From Burkholderiaceae bacterium (GTDB lineage Bacteria; Pseudomonadota; Gammaproteobacteria; Burkholderiales; Burkholderiaceae_C), in the NCBI GenBank assembly GCA_031276435.1, contig JAISNB010000011.1, positions 1 through 34,573 on the forward strand: a DNA stretch of 34,573 nt, written 5' to 3'. Below, piece after piece: positions 10,895 to 19,650 of the stretch. A program made the position numbers and the translations under genes. The notes under the pieces were generated by a model. It was not told the DNA's origin and did not search any database. It worked only from the letters and a program-made list of their open reading frames with translations. Position 1 is the stretch's first letter. Each line of letters opens with the position of its first letter.

Positions 10895-11563
10895 TCAGCC
10901 CTTTTGCAAAGTCGCCGCGTCGCGGCGGCCCTTGAAATTCACAACAGGCGCCAGCCGCGCCTCTTTCAACTCGTCCAACTCAAAATCCATGGCGTACTCG
11001 GGCGGCGGCGCGCGCCTGGCGCTCACCCGCTGCCCCGGCTTGACCCTGGGCGCGTCCTGCCAGACGATGCGCCAGCGGCTTGGCTGCTCGCTGCGGCGCA
11101 GCACGCCCCGGAATTTCTTGCGATTGGCCGCCACCTGCTGCTGCGGCGCGCCCGCCGCCACAGCCTGCGCGCTGGCGCCGCTGCCAACAGGGTCCTTGAG
11201 CGTGATGTCAATCACCTCGCCCAGAAAGCGTTCAAAATCCAGCGCGTGCCGCAAAGGCCGGTCAATGCCGGGCGAAGAAACCTCAAGCCGCCGGTAATCG
11301 ACGTTTTGCACTTCCAGCACGTACTGAAGCTGGCGCGTCACGCGCTCGCAATCGTCCACCGTGATGGCCATCGCCTCGGATTGCGGCGCGGCGGCGGCGG
11401 CGTCAGCGTCAGCCGCATCGGACGCGGGCGACCAGGGCCAGTCCACCGTCACGCGCAGCAGACCGCCAGCGGATCGTTCAACATCCACCAGATCGAGGCC
11501 GAGACCGCGCACGGTATCGCCAATCACCTGTTGCAAACTTGTTGCGCCAGCCAATGTCGCCAC
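10895..11563 (-). CDS. rimP: Ribosome maturation factor RimP
   Basis: A 222-aa cytoplasmic protein required for 30S maturation and first gene of the operon. The conserved core is [46 protein letters not shown] and a C-terminal Sm-like strand set ([19 protein letters not shown]). It is longer than the usual 150-190 residues because of two Ala-rich inserts: one in the N-terminal domain and one ([14 protein letters not shown]) before NRKKFRGVL. No ATG is available. The GTG at 11563 has GAGGGA only 2 nt away; a TTG three codons later would have better spacing, so the exact start is uncertain. Confidence 0.93.
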   Translation of the reverse strand: MATLAGATSLQQVIGDTVRGLGLDLVDVERSAGGLLRVTVDWPWSPASDAADADAAAAAPQSEAMAITVDDCERVTRQLQYVLEVQNVDYRRLEVSSPGIDRPLRHALDFERFLGEVIDITLKDPVGSGASAQAVAAGAPQQQVAANRKKFRGVLRRSEQPSRWRIVWQDAPRVKPGQRVSARRAPPPEYAMDFELDELKEARLAPVVNFKGRRDAATLQKG

Positions 11564-11590
11564 ATTCCCTCAGAAGTCAGCCCAAAACCC

Positions 11591-11623
11591 AAAAAAAATG
11601 GGCGGTTGGATACCCGCCCATTT
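11591..11623 (-). terminator. Terminator-like hairpin in the rimP operon leader (candidate attenuator)
   Basis: Read on the minus strand, a perfect 10-bp stem AAATGGGCGG/CCGCCCATTT (arms 11614-11623 and 11596-11605, 8-nt loop) is followed by eight T residues (11598-11591). No minus-strand gene lies just upstream, since trhP is on the plus strand. The hairpin would therefore form at the very 5' end of the rimP-nusA-infB transcript, about 30 nt before the rimP start. Confidence 0.7.
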
Positions 11624-11639
11624 GGTCGTGAACCGTGCG

Positions 11640-11668
11640 ATTTTAGCACGCCAGCATGTCCTTGTCAC
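11640..11668 (-). promoter_or_regulatory. Sigma-70 promoter of the rimP-nusA-infB operon
   Basis: GTGACA (11668-11663, 5/6 match to TTGACA) and TAAAAT (11645-11640, 5/6 match to TATAAT) are separated by exactly 17 bases, with a TG one base before the -10 (extended -10). The predicted start is near 11633, so the hairpin at 11591-11623 begins about 10 nt into the RNA. The promoter lies in the intergenic space divergent to trhP. Confidence 0.7.
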
Positions 11669-11723
11669 CCGCTTTGCGGCGCGCGTTGCCGCAAAGCCGC
11701 CGCAATAGCCAGCCGCCGTTTGG

Positions 11724-11729
11724 GACAAT
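11724..11729 (+). promoter_or_regulatory. GACAAT -10-like box for leaderless trhP mRNA
   Basis: GACAAT is followed by exactly 7 bases and then the trhP ATG (11737), which would place transcription start at or next to the A of ATG. The same spacing precedes trmJ and orn. No clear -35 is seen. Confidence 0.45.
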
Positions 11730-11736
11730 TGGCCGC

Positions 11737-13182
11737 ATGAGTTTCAAAGCCCCTGAATTGCTGCTGCCCGCAGGCAGCCTGGAGAAAATGCGCGCGGCTT
11801 TTGATTTTGGCGCCGACGCGGTTTACGCCGGGCAGCCGCGCTACAGCCTGCGCGCGCGCAACAACGAATTCCGCCTGGAGCAGATTGCCGCTGGCATTGC
11901 CGAGGCGCACGCGCGCGGCAAGCGGTTTTTTGTGACCAGCAACCTGATTGCCCACAACGACAAGGTGCGCACCTGTCTGCGCGATCTGGCGCCTGTGGTG
12001 GCGCTGGGGCCTGACGCGCTCATCATGGCCGATGCAGGACTGATCATGCAGGTGCGCGAGCAATGGCCGCATGTGCCGGTGCACCTATCGGTGCAGGCCA
12101 ACACCACCAACTGGGCTGCGGTCAAGTTCTGGCAGCGCGCGGGGCTGAGCCGCATCATTCTCTCGCGCGAGCTGAGCCTGGCCGAAGTGGCGCAAATCCG
12201 CCAGGAATGCCCGGACATCGAGTTGGAAGTGTTTGTGCACGGCGCGCTGTGCATCGCCTATTCGGGCCGCTGCCTGCTCAGCGGCTACTTCAACCGGCGC
12301 GATTCCAACCAGGGCACTTGCACCAACGCCTGCCGCTGGAATTACAAGACGCAATGCGCCAGCGCAGACCCCAACACCGGCGATGCCCTGGCCCGATTCG
12401 CCGCCGCTCAAGATGCCGCTTGCGCCGCCGGGCCGGGCGAGGGCGCGCGGCAAAATCCGGCGGCCTGCGGCGACGGCCAGCGCCACCGGGCCGCTGATGC
12501 GGTGTACCTGATCGAGGAAGAAGGCCGTCCGGGCCAGTGGATGCCCATCATGGAAGACGAGCACGGCACCTACATCATGAACAGCCGCGATTTGCGCGCC
12601 GTGGAACTGGTGGAAAAACTGGTGCACATTGGCGTGGATTCGCTCAAGATCGAAGGGCGCACCAAAAGCCTGTACTACGTGGCGCGTACCGCGCAAACGT
12701 ACCGCCGCGCCATCGACGACGCCGTGGCGGGGCGGCCATTTGACCCCGCGCTCATCACCGAACTGGAAGGGCTGGCCAATCGCGGCTATACATCGGGCTT
12801 TCTGGAACGCCGTCCGGCGCAGGATTACCAGAACTACGAAACCGGCCACTCCGTGGCGCAGCGCAGCCAGTTTGTGGGCCAGGTGCGCGCCGTGCAAGAG
12901 GGCGGCTGGGCTGAAGTGGAAACCAAAAACCGCTTTGCCGTGGGCGATACGCTGGAAATCATTCACCCCGGCGGCAACCGCACCATCACGCTGGGGGCCA
13001 TGAAAGACGCTGCCGGTCAGGCCATTGAGGTGGCCCTGGGCAACCCCATGCGCGTGTGGATTGCGCTGGGTGGCGGCCCTGCCGATGGCGCGCTGATTGC
13101 GCGGCTGCTGCCGCCACCTGCGCGGCCAGCACAAGACAAGGCCGATTCGCATCCGCCGTTGCCGCGCCCGCAAGGCGTTTGA
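11737..13182 (+). CDS. trhP: U32-family tRNA hydroxylation protein TrhP (YegQ)
   Basis: A 481-aa protein of the peptidase U32 family. TrhP uses prephenate in forming 5-hydroxyuridine at the tRNA wobble position; U32 members of this kind carry an iron-sulfur cluster. The N-terminal TIM-barrel-like part runs PELLLPAGSLEKMRAAFDFGADAVY. The cysteine-rich signature has CIAYSGRC and, after the NRRDSNQGTC segment, TNAC. YIMNSRDL and VDSLKIEGRTKSLYYV follow. It is oddly long: roughly 45 Ala/Gly-rich residues (about SADPNTGDALARFAAAQDA to RHRAADAV) interrupt the region after CRWNYK. The start is ATG 11737; no Shine-Dalgarno is present, and a GACAAT box suggests a leaderless message. A pure protease role is unlikely. 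Confidence 0.88.
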   Translation: MSFKAPELLLPAGSLEKMRAAFDFGADAVYAGQPRYSLRARNNEFRLEQIAAGIAEAHARGKRFFVTSNLIAHNDKVRTCLRDLAPVVALGPDALIMADAGLIMQVREQWPHVPVHLSVQANTTNWAAVKFWQRAGLSRIILSRELSLAEVAQIRQECPDIELEVFVHGALCIAYSGRCLLSGYFNRRDSNQGTCTNACRWNYKTQCASADPNTGDALARFAAAQDAACAAGPGEGARQNPAACGDGQRHRAADAVYLIEEEGRPGQWMPIMEDEHGTYIMNSRDLRAVELVEKLVHIGVDSLKIEGRTKSLYYVARTAQTYRRAIDDAVAGRPFDPALITELEGLANRGYTSGFLERRPAQDYQNYETGHSVAQRSQFVGQVRAVQEGGWAEVETKNRFAVGDTLEIIHPGGNRTITLGAMKDAAGQAIEVALGNPMRVWIALGGGPADGALIARLLPPPARPAQDKADSHPPLPRPQGV

Positions 13183-13202
13183 CCGCGCAGCGCGGCAAAA
13201 GC

Positions 13203-13238
13203 AAAAAAGCGCGCCACCCTACCATAAAGGCACGCGCG
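13203..13238 (-). terminator. Intrinsic terminator of the DUF2059 gene
   Basis: On the minus strand, GCGCG(T)GCC pairs with GGTGGCGCGC as a 9-bp stem with wobble pairs and one bulge, followed by TTTTTT. It lies 21 bases past the DUF2059 stop, between convergent genes. Confidence 0.6.
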
Positions 13239-13259
13239 TTCTGGGACGTTACGCGGCGG

Positions 13260-13784
13260 TCACTCGTTTTTGCCCAGGTTTTTGCGCAGGCTTTCGCGCA
13301 TCGCCGCCTGCATCTGCTGGATGAGGCTTGGTATGCGTTGCTGCGTCACATCCACGCTTTTTGCCATCAACGCGGGCATTTTGCTGGTCGTGGACTGGCC
13401 GACCGGGCTTTCGTAGAAGGCGATCAAGCCGTCCACCTCTTCTTGCGTGAGCACCTCGCGGTAGACCTTGAAAAGGTCTGGCTTGAGCGCGTCCCACGAA
13501 AACTCTTTCTGGACGATCTCGCTGTATTGTTTGAGGAAGTCATTGGTAACGGCATCGATTTGGGATTTTTTATCCTCGCTCAAGTTCGCTTCTTCCAGCA
13601 TCTGCGCCATCATGTTTTTCAGCATGGGTTCAATTTGCACAATCATGTCCTTCATCAGCTTTTCGGTCTGGGTAACGGCCAGCAGGCGCTCCAGCGATGC
13701 GTCGCTGGGCGGTGCGGCATGGGCCATCATGGGACAGGCGATCAGGCCGAGCAGCAGCAGGCAGGTAGAGGCAATCTTCTTCAT
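13260..13784 (-). CDS. Secreted DUF2059 protein
   Basis: A 174-aa exported protein. The first ~23 residues are a signal peptide (MKKIASTCLLLLGLIAC... ending AHA before APPSDASLERLL). It contains both a signal-peptidase-I-like AHA-A site and a possible lipobox L-I-A-C at Cys17, so a lipoprotein is possible. The mature part is a helical DUF2059 domain, with paired segments around IVQIEPMLKNMM and LTQEEVDGLIAFYESPVGQS; the latter is characteristic. ATG 13784 is chosen because of the signal peptide and GGAGA 6 nt upstream. The family is periplasmic with unknown function. It is a single gene with its own terminator. Confidence 0.85.
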   Translation of the reverse strand: MKKIASTCLLLLGLIACPMMAHAAPPSDASLERLLAVTQTEKLMKDMIVQIEPMLKNMMAQMLEEANLSEDKKSQIDAVTNDFLKQYSEIVQKEFSWDALKPDLFKVYREVLTQEEVDGLIAFYESPVGQSTTSKMPALMAKSVDVTQQRIPSLIQQMQAAMRESLRKNLGKNE

Positions 13785-14023
13785 GCAAATTCTCCGTGTG
13801 TTGGGTTGGATGGTTGGGGCGCTTTCAGCACGCATGCCGCAACGCCTTGCGGCAGTGTAACCGCGCCCGTTCGGGCGGCAGCCTGCCAGGCCAGCCGGGC
13901 ATGTGCATATTTCCATTTTGTCGAAGCGCGGACGCGCAACCGGCCTATCATTGGCCGCACTGCCAGACGGGCGCTGTGTCGACACGGGGCGCTGTCTGCA
14001 TCATCAACACACAGGAGAAATGC

Positions 14024-14830
14024 ATGAAACTGTCCAGGAAATTTGTCCAAGCGACCCTGATGGCGCTGGCCCTGTCGGGCGCCAGCGGCACGTGGGCGCA
14101 AAACTTGAGCGTGCTGAAGGTGGCGGCCACGGCTGTGCCGCACGCGGAAATCCTCAATTTCGTCAAACCCAAGCTCAAGGCCGAAGGCGTTGATTTGCAG
14201 GTGGTGGAGTTTTCCGACTACGTGCAGCCCAACCTGGCGGTGGCCGACAAGCAGCTTGATGCCAACTTCTTCCAGCACAAGCCGTATCTGGACAGCTTCG
14301 TCAAGGAGCGCAAGGTCGATCTGGTGCTGGTGCCCAATGGCGGCATTCACATCGAACCTTTTGGCGCTTATTCCAAAAAGATCAAGCGGCTGGACGATCT
14401 GAAATCCGGCTCGCGCGTGGCCATTCCCAACGATCCCACCAACGGTGGCCGCGCCTTGTTGCTGCTGCAGGCGCACGGCGCGATCAAGCTGAAGAAAGAC
14501 GCAGGCCTGGAAGCGACGGTCAAGGACATTGTGGAAAACCCCAAGAAGCTCAAGTTTTCCGAGCTGGAAGCGCCGCAATTGCCGCGCGCTCTGGACGATG
14601 TGGATGTGGCGCTGATCAACACCAATTACGCCCTGCAAGCTGGCCTGAACCCCACCAAGGACGCGCTGGTGATCGAAGGCAAGGATTCGCCCTACGTGAA
14701 TGTGCTGGCGGCGCGCTCGGACAACGCGGCTTCCGATGCCGTGACCAAGCTGGCCCAGGCACTGCGCACGCCCGAGGTCAAGGACTTCCTGTCGCAAAAG
14801 TACAAGGGGGCCGTCGTTCCGGCGTTTTGA
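14024..14830 (+). CDS. metQ: MetQ/NlpA-family methionine-binding protein
   Basis: A 268-aa periplasmic substrate-binding protein of the NlpA family, which delivers D/L-methionine to the MetNI ABC transporter. The signal peptide is MKLSRKF...GTWAQ, with cleavage expected before NLSVLK. There is no lipobox cysteine, unlike E. coli MetQ. Family motifs are VAATAVPHAEIL, DANFFQHKPYLDSF, the VAIPNDPTNGGRALLLLQ hinge and INTNYALQAGL. ATG 14024 has AGGAGA 5 nt before it. No metN or metI lies nearby, so it is an orphan here. It is followed by a strong terminator. The ligand is inferred from the family and could be another amino acid. Confidence 0.85.
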   Translation: MKLSRKFVQATLMALALSGASGTWAQNLSVLKVAATAVPHAEILNFVKPKLKAEGVDLQVVEFSDYVQPNLAVADKQLDANFFQHKPYLDSFVKERKVDLVLVPNGGIHIEPFGAYSKKIKRLDDLKSGSRVAIPNDPTNGGRALLLLQAHGAIKLKKDAGLEATVKDIVENPKKLKFSELEAPQLPRALDDVDVALINTNYALQAGLNPTKDALVIEGKDSPYVNVLAARSDNAASDAVTKLAQALRTPEVKDFLSQKYKGAVVPAF

Positions 14831-14902
14831 TGGCGCGGCGCGCCGCTCCGCGCGCAGCTTGCGCTTGTTGCAGGCCAGCGGCGGCGGCAGCGGACGCAAA
14901 AG

Positions 14903-14941
14903 AAAACGGACTACAGTTTTTGTGGCTGTAGTCCGTTTTTT
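14903..14941 (+). terminator. Strong, probably bidirectional terminator between metQ and tRNA-Pro
   Basis: A perfect 14-bp stem AAAACGGACTACAG/CTGTAGTCCGTTTT (14903-14916, 14926-14939) with a 9-nt loop is followed by a T-run on the plus strand. On the minus strand the arm ends in TTTT, so it can also end transcripts coming through tRNA-Pro. Confidence 0.9.
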
Positions 14942-14943
14942 GT

Positions 14944-15020
14944 TGGTCGGCGTGGCGGGATTCGAACTCGCGACCCCTTGCACCCCATGCAAGTGCGCTA
15001 CCAGGCTGCGCTACACGCCG
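14944..15020 (-). tRNA. proL: tRNA-Pro, anticodon GGG
   Basis: A 77-nt cloverleaf with acceptor CGGCGTG/CACGCCG, discriminator A and an encoded CCA. The anticodon stem CTTGC/GCAAG encloses the loop ATGGGGT, giving GGG at positions 34-36, which reads CCC and CCU. The T-arm contains GTTCGAATCCC. It lies 12 nt after the merR stop on the same strand and has its own TATAAT box inside that stop region. Confidence 0.97.
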
Positions 15021-15031
15021 GAAAGCTGGCG

Positions 15032-15037
15032 ATTATA
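15032..15037 (-). promoter_or_regulatory. Consensus -10 box for tRNA-Pro
   Basis: A perfect TATAAT, rare in such GC-rich DNA, spans the merR TAA stop codon and ends 11 nt before the tRNA 5' end, giving a 4-5 nt leader. No good -35 is visible at 16-18 bases. Confidence 0.55.
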
Positions 15038-15515
15038 GCGCGCCACGGCCCCGGCTGGTCGTTACCTGAAAGCTGAGCAGCTCGCGGATTTCGCGCAATT
15101 CGCGCGCCAGGCTGTCCCATTTCAAAAGCCTGTTGCTGCCGCCTTGCGCGGCGGCAGTGGCGGCTTTGTTGGCATCGACTGCGGGTGGTTTTGCTGGCGC
15201 TGGCGGCGCGCCAGCCAGCGGCGCTTCTTGCGGTTGGTCAGCGTCTTTGTCTTGCTGCTGCGCCATCTCTTGCAATTGCTGGCGCGCGCCGCTGATGGTA
15301 AAGCCCTGGTCGTACAACAGTTCGCGGATGCGGCGGATCATCAAGACCTCGTGGTGCTGGTAATACCTGCGGTTGCCGCGGCGCTTCATGGGACGCAACT
15401 GGGTGAATTCTTGCTCCCAATAGCGCAGCACGTGCGGTTTGACGCCACACAACTCGCCCACCTCACCGATGGTGAAGTAGCGTTTGGCGGGTATGGCGGG
15501 CAAAGTGTTTCCCAT
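15033..15515 (-). CDS. MerR-family regulator downstream of ihfA
   Basis: A 160-aa DNA-binding protein. The winged helix-turn-helix is YFTIGEVGELCGVKPHVLRYWEQEF, followed by the wing LRPMKRRGNRRYY, all in the first ~60 residues. An Ala/Pro-rich linker leads to a short helical tail (SLARELREIRELL) likely to dimerise. It lacks the metal-binding cysteines of MerR or CueR, as is usual for this conserved ihfA-linked subfamily; its effector is unknown. ATG 15515 (MGNTLPAIPAKRYF) is preferred over an upstream in-frame start because it matches the typical subfamily N-terminus. It is separated from ihfA by 191 nt with no gene in between. Confidence 0.85.
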   Translation of the reverse strand: MGNTLPAIPAKRYFTIGEVGELCGVKPHVLRYWEQEFTQLRPMKRRGNRRYYQHHEVLMIRRIRELLYDQGFTISGARQQLQEMAQQQDKDADQPQEAPLAGAPPAPAKPPAVDANKAATAAAQGGSNRLLKWDSLARELREIRELLSFQVTTSRGRGAL

Positions 15516-15706
15516 GCAGATCAACGTCTTACGCGCGAAAGATGCTAGGTTACCGCAAGTTTTGGCGCCGCGCCACTGCATGGGCGCGCGCCGGTCGCTT
15601 CAGCGCAACCATCGCCGCTTCCGGGACTTGTTCGATGCTTTTTGCGCTTGTGACAAGGCGCGCTTTGCAGGCGCTGGCCGAGCGGGCGGGTGGGGCGGGC
15701 ATCCGA

Positions 15707-16030
15707 TCAGCGCGCGCTGCCCTGGATTTGGTCTTTGAGTTTCTGGCTGGCGTGGAAGGTGACCACGCGCCGCTCGGCAATGGGGATCATCTCGCCCGTG
15801 CGCGGGTTGCGCCCCGGGCGCAGCGCCTTGAGGCGAATCTGGAAGTTGCCAAATCCGGCGATCTTGACGTCTTCGCCCGCGATCAGGCGCTGGCTGATGA
15901 GGTCGAAGAACGCGTCAATCATGTCTTTGGATTCACGCTTGTTCAGCCCGATCTGCTCGAACAGCAGGTCGGCCAGTTGCGCCTTGGTCAAGGCGGGTGT
16001 TTCAAGGCTGTCAACGGATAGCTCGAACAT
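15707..16030 (-). CDS. ihfA: Integration host factor subunit alpha
   Basis: A 107-aa HU/IHF-family DNA-bending protein that pairs with IHF-beta and assists promoters (notably sigma-54 systems such as glnA), replication and recombination. It shows ALTKAQLADLLFEQIGLNK, the dimer helix MIDAFFDLISQRL, the strand VKIAGFGNFQIR and the DNA-inserting arm GRNPRTGEMIPI with its intercalating proline. ATG 16030 has AAGGAGC 7 nt upstream. It follows pheT by 37 nt, the standard pheST-ihfA arrangement. Confidence 0.96.
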   Translation of the reverse strand: MFELSVDSLETPALTKAQLADLLFEQIGLNKRESKDMIDAFFDLISQRLIAGEDVKIAGFGNFQIRLKALRPGRNPRTGEMIPIAERRVVTFHASQKLKDQIQGSAR

Positions 16031-16067
16031 TTTTCTGCTCCTTCCAGATGCGTGGCCGCGGCGCCGT

Positions 16068-18509
16068 TCAGGCCCGCAGGCGCGCGCCCAATTGTTGCTG
16101 CAATGCCTGCAAGACGGCCTGCACGGCGGCATCGACTTGCTCGTCGGTGAGGTTGCCGCCAGCGTACTGGAACACCAGGCGCACGGCCAGGCTTTTTTCG
16201 CCAGCGGCCATGCTGGCGGCGGCTTCGGCGCCGGGGCTGGGCCGCCACACGTCGAACAAGAGCGCTGCGCCGCGCAGCAGCAGCGCGGTTTCTGCGCTGT
16301 GGATGGCCTGCATCAGTTGCGCGTGCGTGATCTGCTCGCGCACCACCACGGCCAAATCGCGCTCCACCAACTGGTGGCGCGATACGGGTTGCGCCTGGGG
16401 CAGCGGGCGCGCCAGCACGGCATCAAGCGCCAGCTCGAACAGCAGCGGCGTTTGCGGCAGTTCCCACTTCTGGCGCCAGCGCGGGTGCAACTCGCCCACG
16501 TGGCCGATGACTGCGCCATCTGCCAGCACGCGCGCCGCGCGGCCCGGGTGCAGCGCCGGATGCTGGCACGGCTCAAAGGCAATCTGGCGCGCGGCCAGCA
16601 GGGTTTGCACATCGCCCTTGATGTCAAAAAAATCGGCGCTCGCTTGTTTGCCGGTCCAGAACTGGCGCGCGGGCGCTCCGTAGAGCGCACCAGCCACGTG
16701 CATGGGCTGGCGCACGCCGCGCACGCTGGCCTCATTTTCTGTGGCGCTGGCATCGCGCAGAAATACGCGCCCGATTTCAAACACGCGCACACGCTCGGCA
16801 CGGCGGTCCACGTTGTGTTTGACCACGTTGAGCAGCGAGGCCATGAGGCTGCTGCGCATGACGTTCATCTGGCTGGCAATGGGATTGAGCAGGCGGATGG
16901 GTTGCGCGTTGCCCGCCAGGTCGCGCTCCCAGTTTTCGTCCACGAAACTGAAGTTGATGGTTTCCAGATAGCCCAGATCGGCCAAGACGCGGCGCACGGC
17001 AAACGGGCTGCGCCGGGTTTCGGGGCACACCCGCGGCGCGATCGCAGCCAGCGGCGCCACGTCGGGCAGTTGCTGGTAGCCCGTCAGGCGCGCGATTTCT
17101 TCTATCAGGTCTTCCTCGATGCGCAAATCAAAGCGGTAGGACGGCGGCGTGACCGTGATGGCTGCGTCGCCTTTTTCTTGCTGCGCGAAGCCCAGGCGCT
17201 GGAACACCTGCGCACATTGCTGCTGGCTGACGGGCATGCCGATGACTTTGGCCGCGCGCGCCACGCGCAGCGTGATGGGCGCCGGTTGGGGCATGTTGGG
17301 TTGCGCGTCGTCCACGGGGCCGAAGCGGGTTTGCGCGGTGCCGCAGATTTGGGCAATGAGTTGCGAAATGCGCTCGATGTGCGCGACGGTCAGCGCGGGG
17401 TCTACGCCGCGCTCGAAGCGGTGCCCGGCGTCGGTGGCGAAGTTCAAGCGTCGCGAGCGTCCGGCCACGGCCTCGGGCCACCAGAAAGCGGCTTCGACGT
17501 AGACGTTTTGCGTGGCATCGGATACGGCAGTGGCGTCGCCGCCCATGATTCCGGCCAGCGATTCGACAGCCTGATCGTCGGCAATCACGCCCACGGTTTC
17601 GTCCAGCGTGACCGTGTTGCCGTTGAGCAGCTTGAGCTGCTCGCCCGCGCGCGCCCAGCGCACGGCAAGTGCGCCATGAATCTTGTCCAGATCGAAGATG
17701 TGCGTCGGGCGACCGTATTCGAACATCACGTAGTTGGAGATGTCCACCAGCGCGCCCACGCTGCGCTGGCCGCAGCGCGCCAGGCGCCGCGCCATCCACG
17801 CTGGCGTGGCGGCGCGGGTGTTGACGCCGCGCACCACGCGGCCAGAAAAGCGACCGCACAAATCAGGGGCCTGCACCTTGACGGGCAGCACTTCATCCGT
17901 GGTGGCGGGCACGGCGGCAATGGGCGGTGTGTTCAGGCTTGCGCCCGTGATGGCCGACAGCTCGCGCGCGACGCCATACACGCTGAGCACATGGCCCAGA
18001 TTGGGCGTGAGCTTGAGCGTAAACACCACGTCGTCCAGATCGAGCACCTGCCGGACATCAGCGCCCACGGGCGCGTCTGCTGGCAACTCCAGCAGGCCCG
18101 CGTGCTCGTCCGAGAGCCTGAGTTCGCGCGCCGAGCACAGCATGCCCTGGCTTTCCACGCCGCGCAGTTTGCCCAGCCTGATTTTGACCGGCTTGCCGTC
18201 GTCGCCCGGCGGCAGTTCAGCGCCCACCAGCGCGCACGGCACTTTGATGCCCGCGCGCGCGTTGGGCGCGCCGCACACCACGCCCAGCAGCGCGCCTTGC
18301 CCCACATCGACCTGGCACACGCGCAGGCGATCGGCGTTGGGGTGTTGCGCGGCCTCTTTGATTTCGCCCACCACGACATGCGCAAAAGCAGGCGCGACTG
18401 GGCGCAACGCTTCCACCTCGAAACCGGCCATGGTCAGGGCGTCGGCCAGTTCGGCGGTGTTCAGGGGCGGGTTGCAGAATTCGCGCAACCAGGATTCAGG
18501 AAATTGCAT
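16068..18509 (-). CDS. pheT: Phenylalanyl-tRNA synthetase beta subunit
   Basis: An 813-aa subunit of the alpha2-beta2 enzyme that charges tRNA-Phe. It shows the N-terminal B1 segment (MQFPESWLREFCNPPL), a tRNA-binding EMAP-like domain (FAHVVVGEIKEA through LGKLRGVESQGMLCSARELRL), the B3/B4 editing module, the B5 domain, the catalytic-like core and a C-terminal ferredoxin-like anticodon-binding domain (SRHQLVERDLAVVV). Length is normal. It starts 44 nt after pheS and is co-directional with ihfA. Confidence 0.96.
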   Translation of the reverse strand: MQFPESWLREFCNPPLNTAELADALTMAGFEVEALRPVAPAFAHVVVGEIKEAAQHPNADRLRVCQVDVGQGALLGVVCGAPNARAGIKVPCALVGAELPPGDDGKPVKIRLGKLRGVESQGMLCSARELRLSDEHAGLLELPADAPVGADVRQVLDLDDVVFTLKLTPNLGHVLSVYGVARELSAITGASLNTPPIAAVPATTDEVLPVKVQAPDLCGRFSGRVVRGVNTRAATPAWMARRLARCGQRSVGALVDISNYVMFEYGRPTHIFDLDKIHGALAVRWARAGEQLKLLNGNTVTLDETVGVIADDQAVESLAGIMGGDATAVSDATQNVYVEAAFWWPEAVAGRSRRLNFATDAGHRFERGVDPALTVAHIERISQLIAQICGTAQTRFGPVDDAQPNMPQPAPITLRVARAAKVIGMPVSQQQCAQVFQRLGFAQQEKGDAAITVTPPSYRFDLRIEEDLIEEIARLTGYQQLPDVAPLAAIAPRVCPETRRSPFAVRRVLADLGYLETINFSFVDENWERDLAGNAQPIRLLNPIASQMNVMRSSLMASLLNVVKHNVDRRAERVRVFEIGRVFLRDASATENEASVRGVRQPMHVAGALYGAPARQFWTGKQASADFFDIKGDVQTLLAARQIAFEPCQHPALHPGRAARVLADGAVIGHVGELHPRWRQKWELPQTPLLFELALDAVLARPLPQAQPVSRHQLVERDLAVVVREQITHAQLMQAIHSAETALLLRGAALLFDVWRPSPGAEAAASMAAGEKSLAVRLVFQYAGGNLTDEQVDAAVQAVLQALQQQLGARLRA

Positions 18510-18553
18510 AGTGACTCGGATTCATCCACTCTTGTGGCGGGCGCGCCGCCGCT

Positions 18554-19627
18554 TCAGGCAAACTGGCTGAGAAAACGCACGTCGCCTTCAAAAAACAGGC
18601 GCAAATCGCTGATGCCATAGCGCAGCATGGCCAGCCGGTCGATGCCCGAACCAAAGGCAAAGCCAATGAAACGCTCGGGATCCAGCCCCATGTTGCGCAC
18701 CACCTGCGGGTGCACCTGCCCGGAGCCTGACACCTCCAGCCACTTGCCCGCCAGCGGGCCACTTTGAAACTGGATGTCGATCTCCGCACTGGGTTCGGTA
18801 AACGGGAAATAACTGGGGCGAAAGCGCAAGATGAGGTCATCCGTCTCGAAAAACGCCTTGCAAAAACCAAGGTACGTGGCTTTCAAATCCTTGAAGCTCA
18901 CGTTTTCGCCAAGCCACAGTCCTTCGACCTGGTGGAACATGGGCGAGTGCGTGGCGTCGTTGTCAACGCGGTAGGTGCGCCCGGGCGCGATGACGCGGAT
19001 TTCGCTGACCTCGCCGCGCGCCAGCGCCGCCGCGTGTCGCCGGGCATGCGCCGTGGCGTAGCGAATTTGCATGGGACTGGTGTGCGTGCGCAGGCAGTAA
19101 GGCAGGCCGTTTTCGTCTTCCAGATCGACATAGAACGTATCCTGCATGGAGCGCGCCGGGTGGTTGGGCGGGTTGTTCAGCGCCGTGAAGTTGAACCAGT
19201 CGCTCTCGATTTCAGGGCCGTCGGCCACGTCAAAGCCCATGCTGGCAAAGACTTGCTCGACGCGCTCCCACGCCAGGGCAATGGGGTGCAGGCCACCGGC
19301 GTCGCGCTGGCGGCCCGGCAGCGTCACATCCAGCGCCTCGGCCCGCAACTGGCGCTCCAGATCGGCGTCCTGCAAAGCCTGGCGGCGCGCGGCCAGGGCG
19401 GCCTCGATCGCCTGCTTGGCCGTGTTGATGGCCGCGCCCCGGACTTTTTTTTCTTCGACCGGCAACTGCGCCAGGCCTTTCATCAAATCGGTCAACTGCC
19501 CGGACTTGCCCAGATAGCGCGCCTTGGCGTTTTCCAGATCGGCGGGCGTCGCGGCCCCGGCAAATTCAGATGCGGCGCGGGCCACCAGTTGATCGAGTTG
19601 ATCGGAAACCGAAGCTGAAGCATTCAT
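18554..19627 (-). CDS. pheS: Phenylalanyl-tRNA synthetase alpha subunit
   Basis: A 357-aa catalytic subunit. It has an N-terminal coiled coil ([15 protein letters not shown] onward) and the class II core with [29 protein letters not shown] (motif 2 region), FHQVEGLWL and motif 3 [18 protein letters not shown] 19627 is preferred to an in-frame GTG at 19642, as it fits the family N-terminus and has GGTGGTG about 9 nt upstream. A terminator-like hairpin lies between rplT and this start. Confidence 0.95.
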   Translation of the reverse strand: MNASASVSDQLDQLVARAASEFAGAATPADLENAKARYLGKSGQLTDLMKGLAQLPVEEKKVRGAAINTAKQAIEAALAARRQALQDADLERQLRAEALDVTLPGRQRDAGGLHPIALAWERVEQVFASMGFDVADGPEIESDWFNFTALNNPPNHPARSMQDTFYVDLEDENGLPYCLRTHTSPMQIRYATAHARRHAAALARGEVSEIRVIAPGRTYRVDNDATHSPMFHQVEGLWLGENVSFKDLKATYLGFCKAFFETDDLILRFRPSYFPFTEPSAEIDIQFQSGPLAGKWLEVSGSGQVHPQVVRNMGLDPERFIGFAFGSGIDRLAMLRYGISDLRLFFEGDVRFLSQFA

Positions 19628-19650
19628 TGCAAAAAACACCACCAGAAATC

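Noticed and set aside
15690-18620. 976-residue plus-strand frame antisense to ihfA and pheT
   Set aside because: It crosses two genuine minus-strand genes and shows no protein family features.
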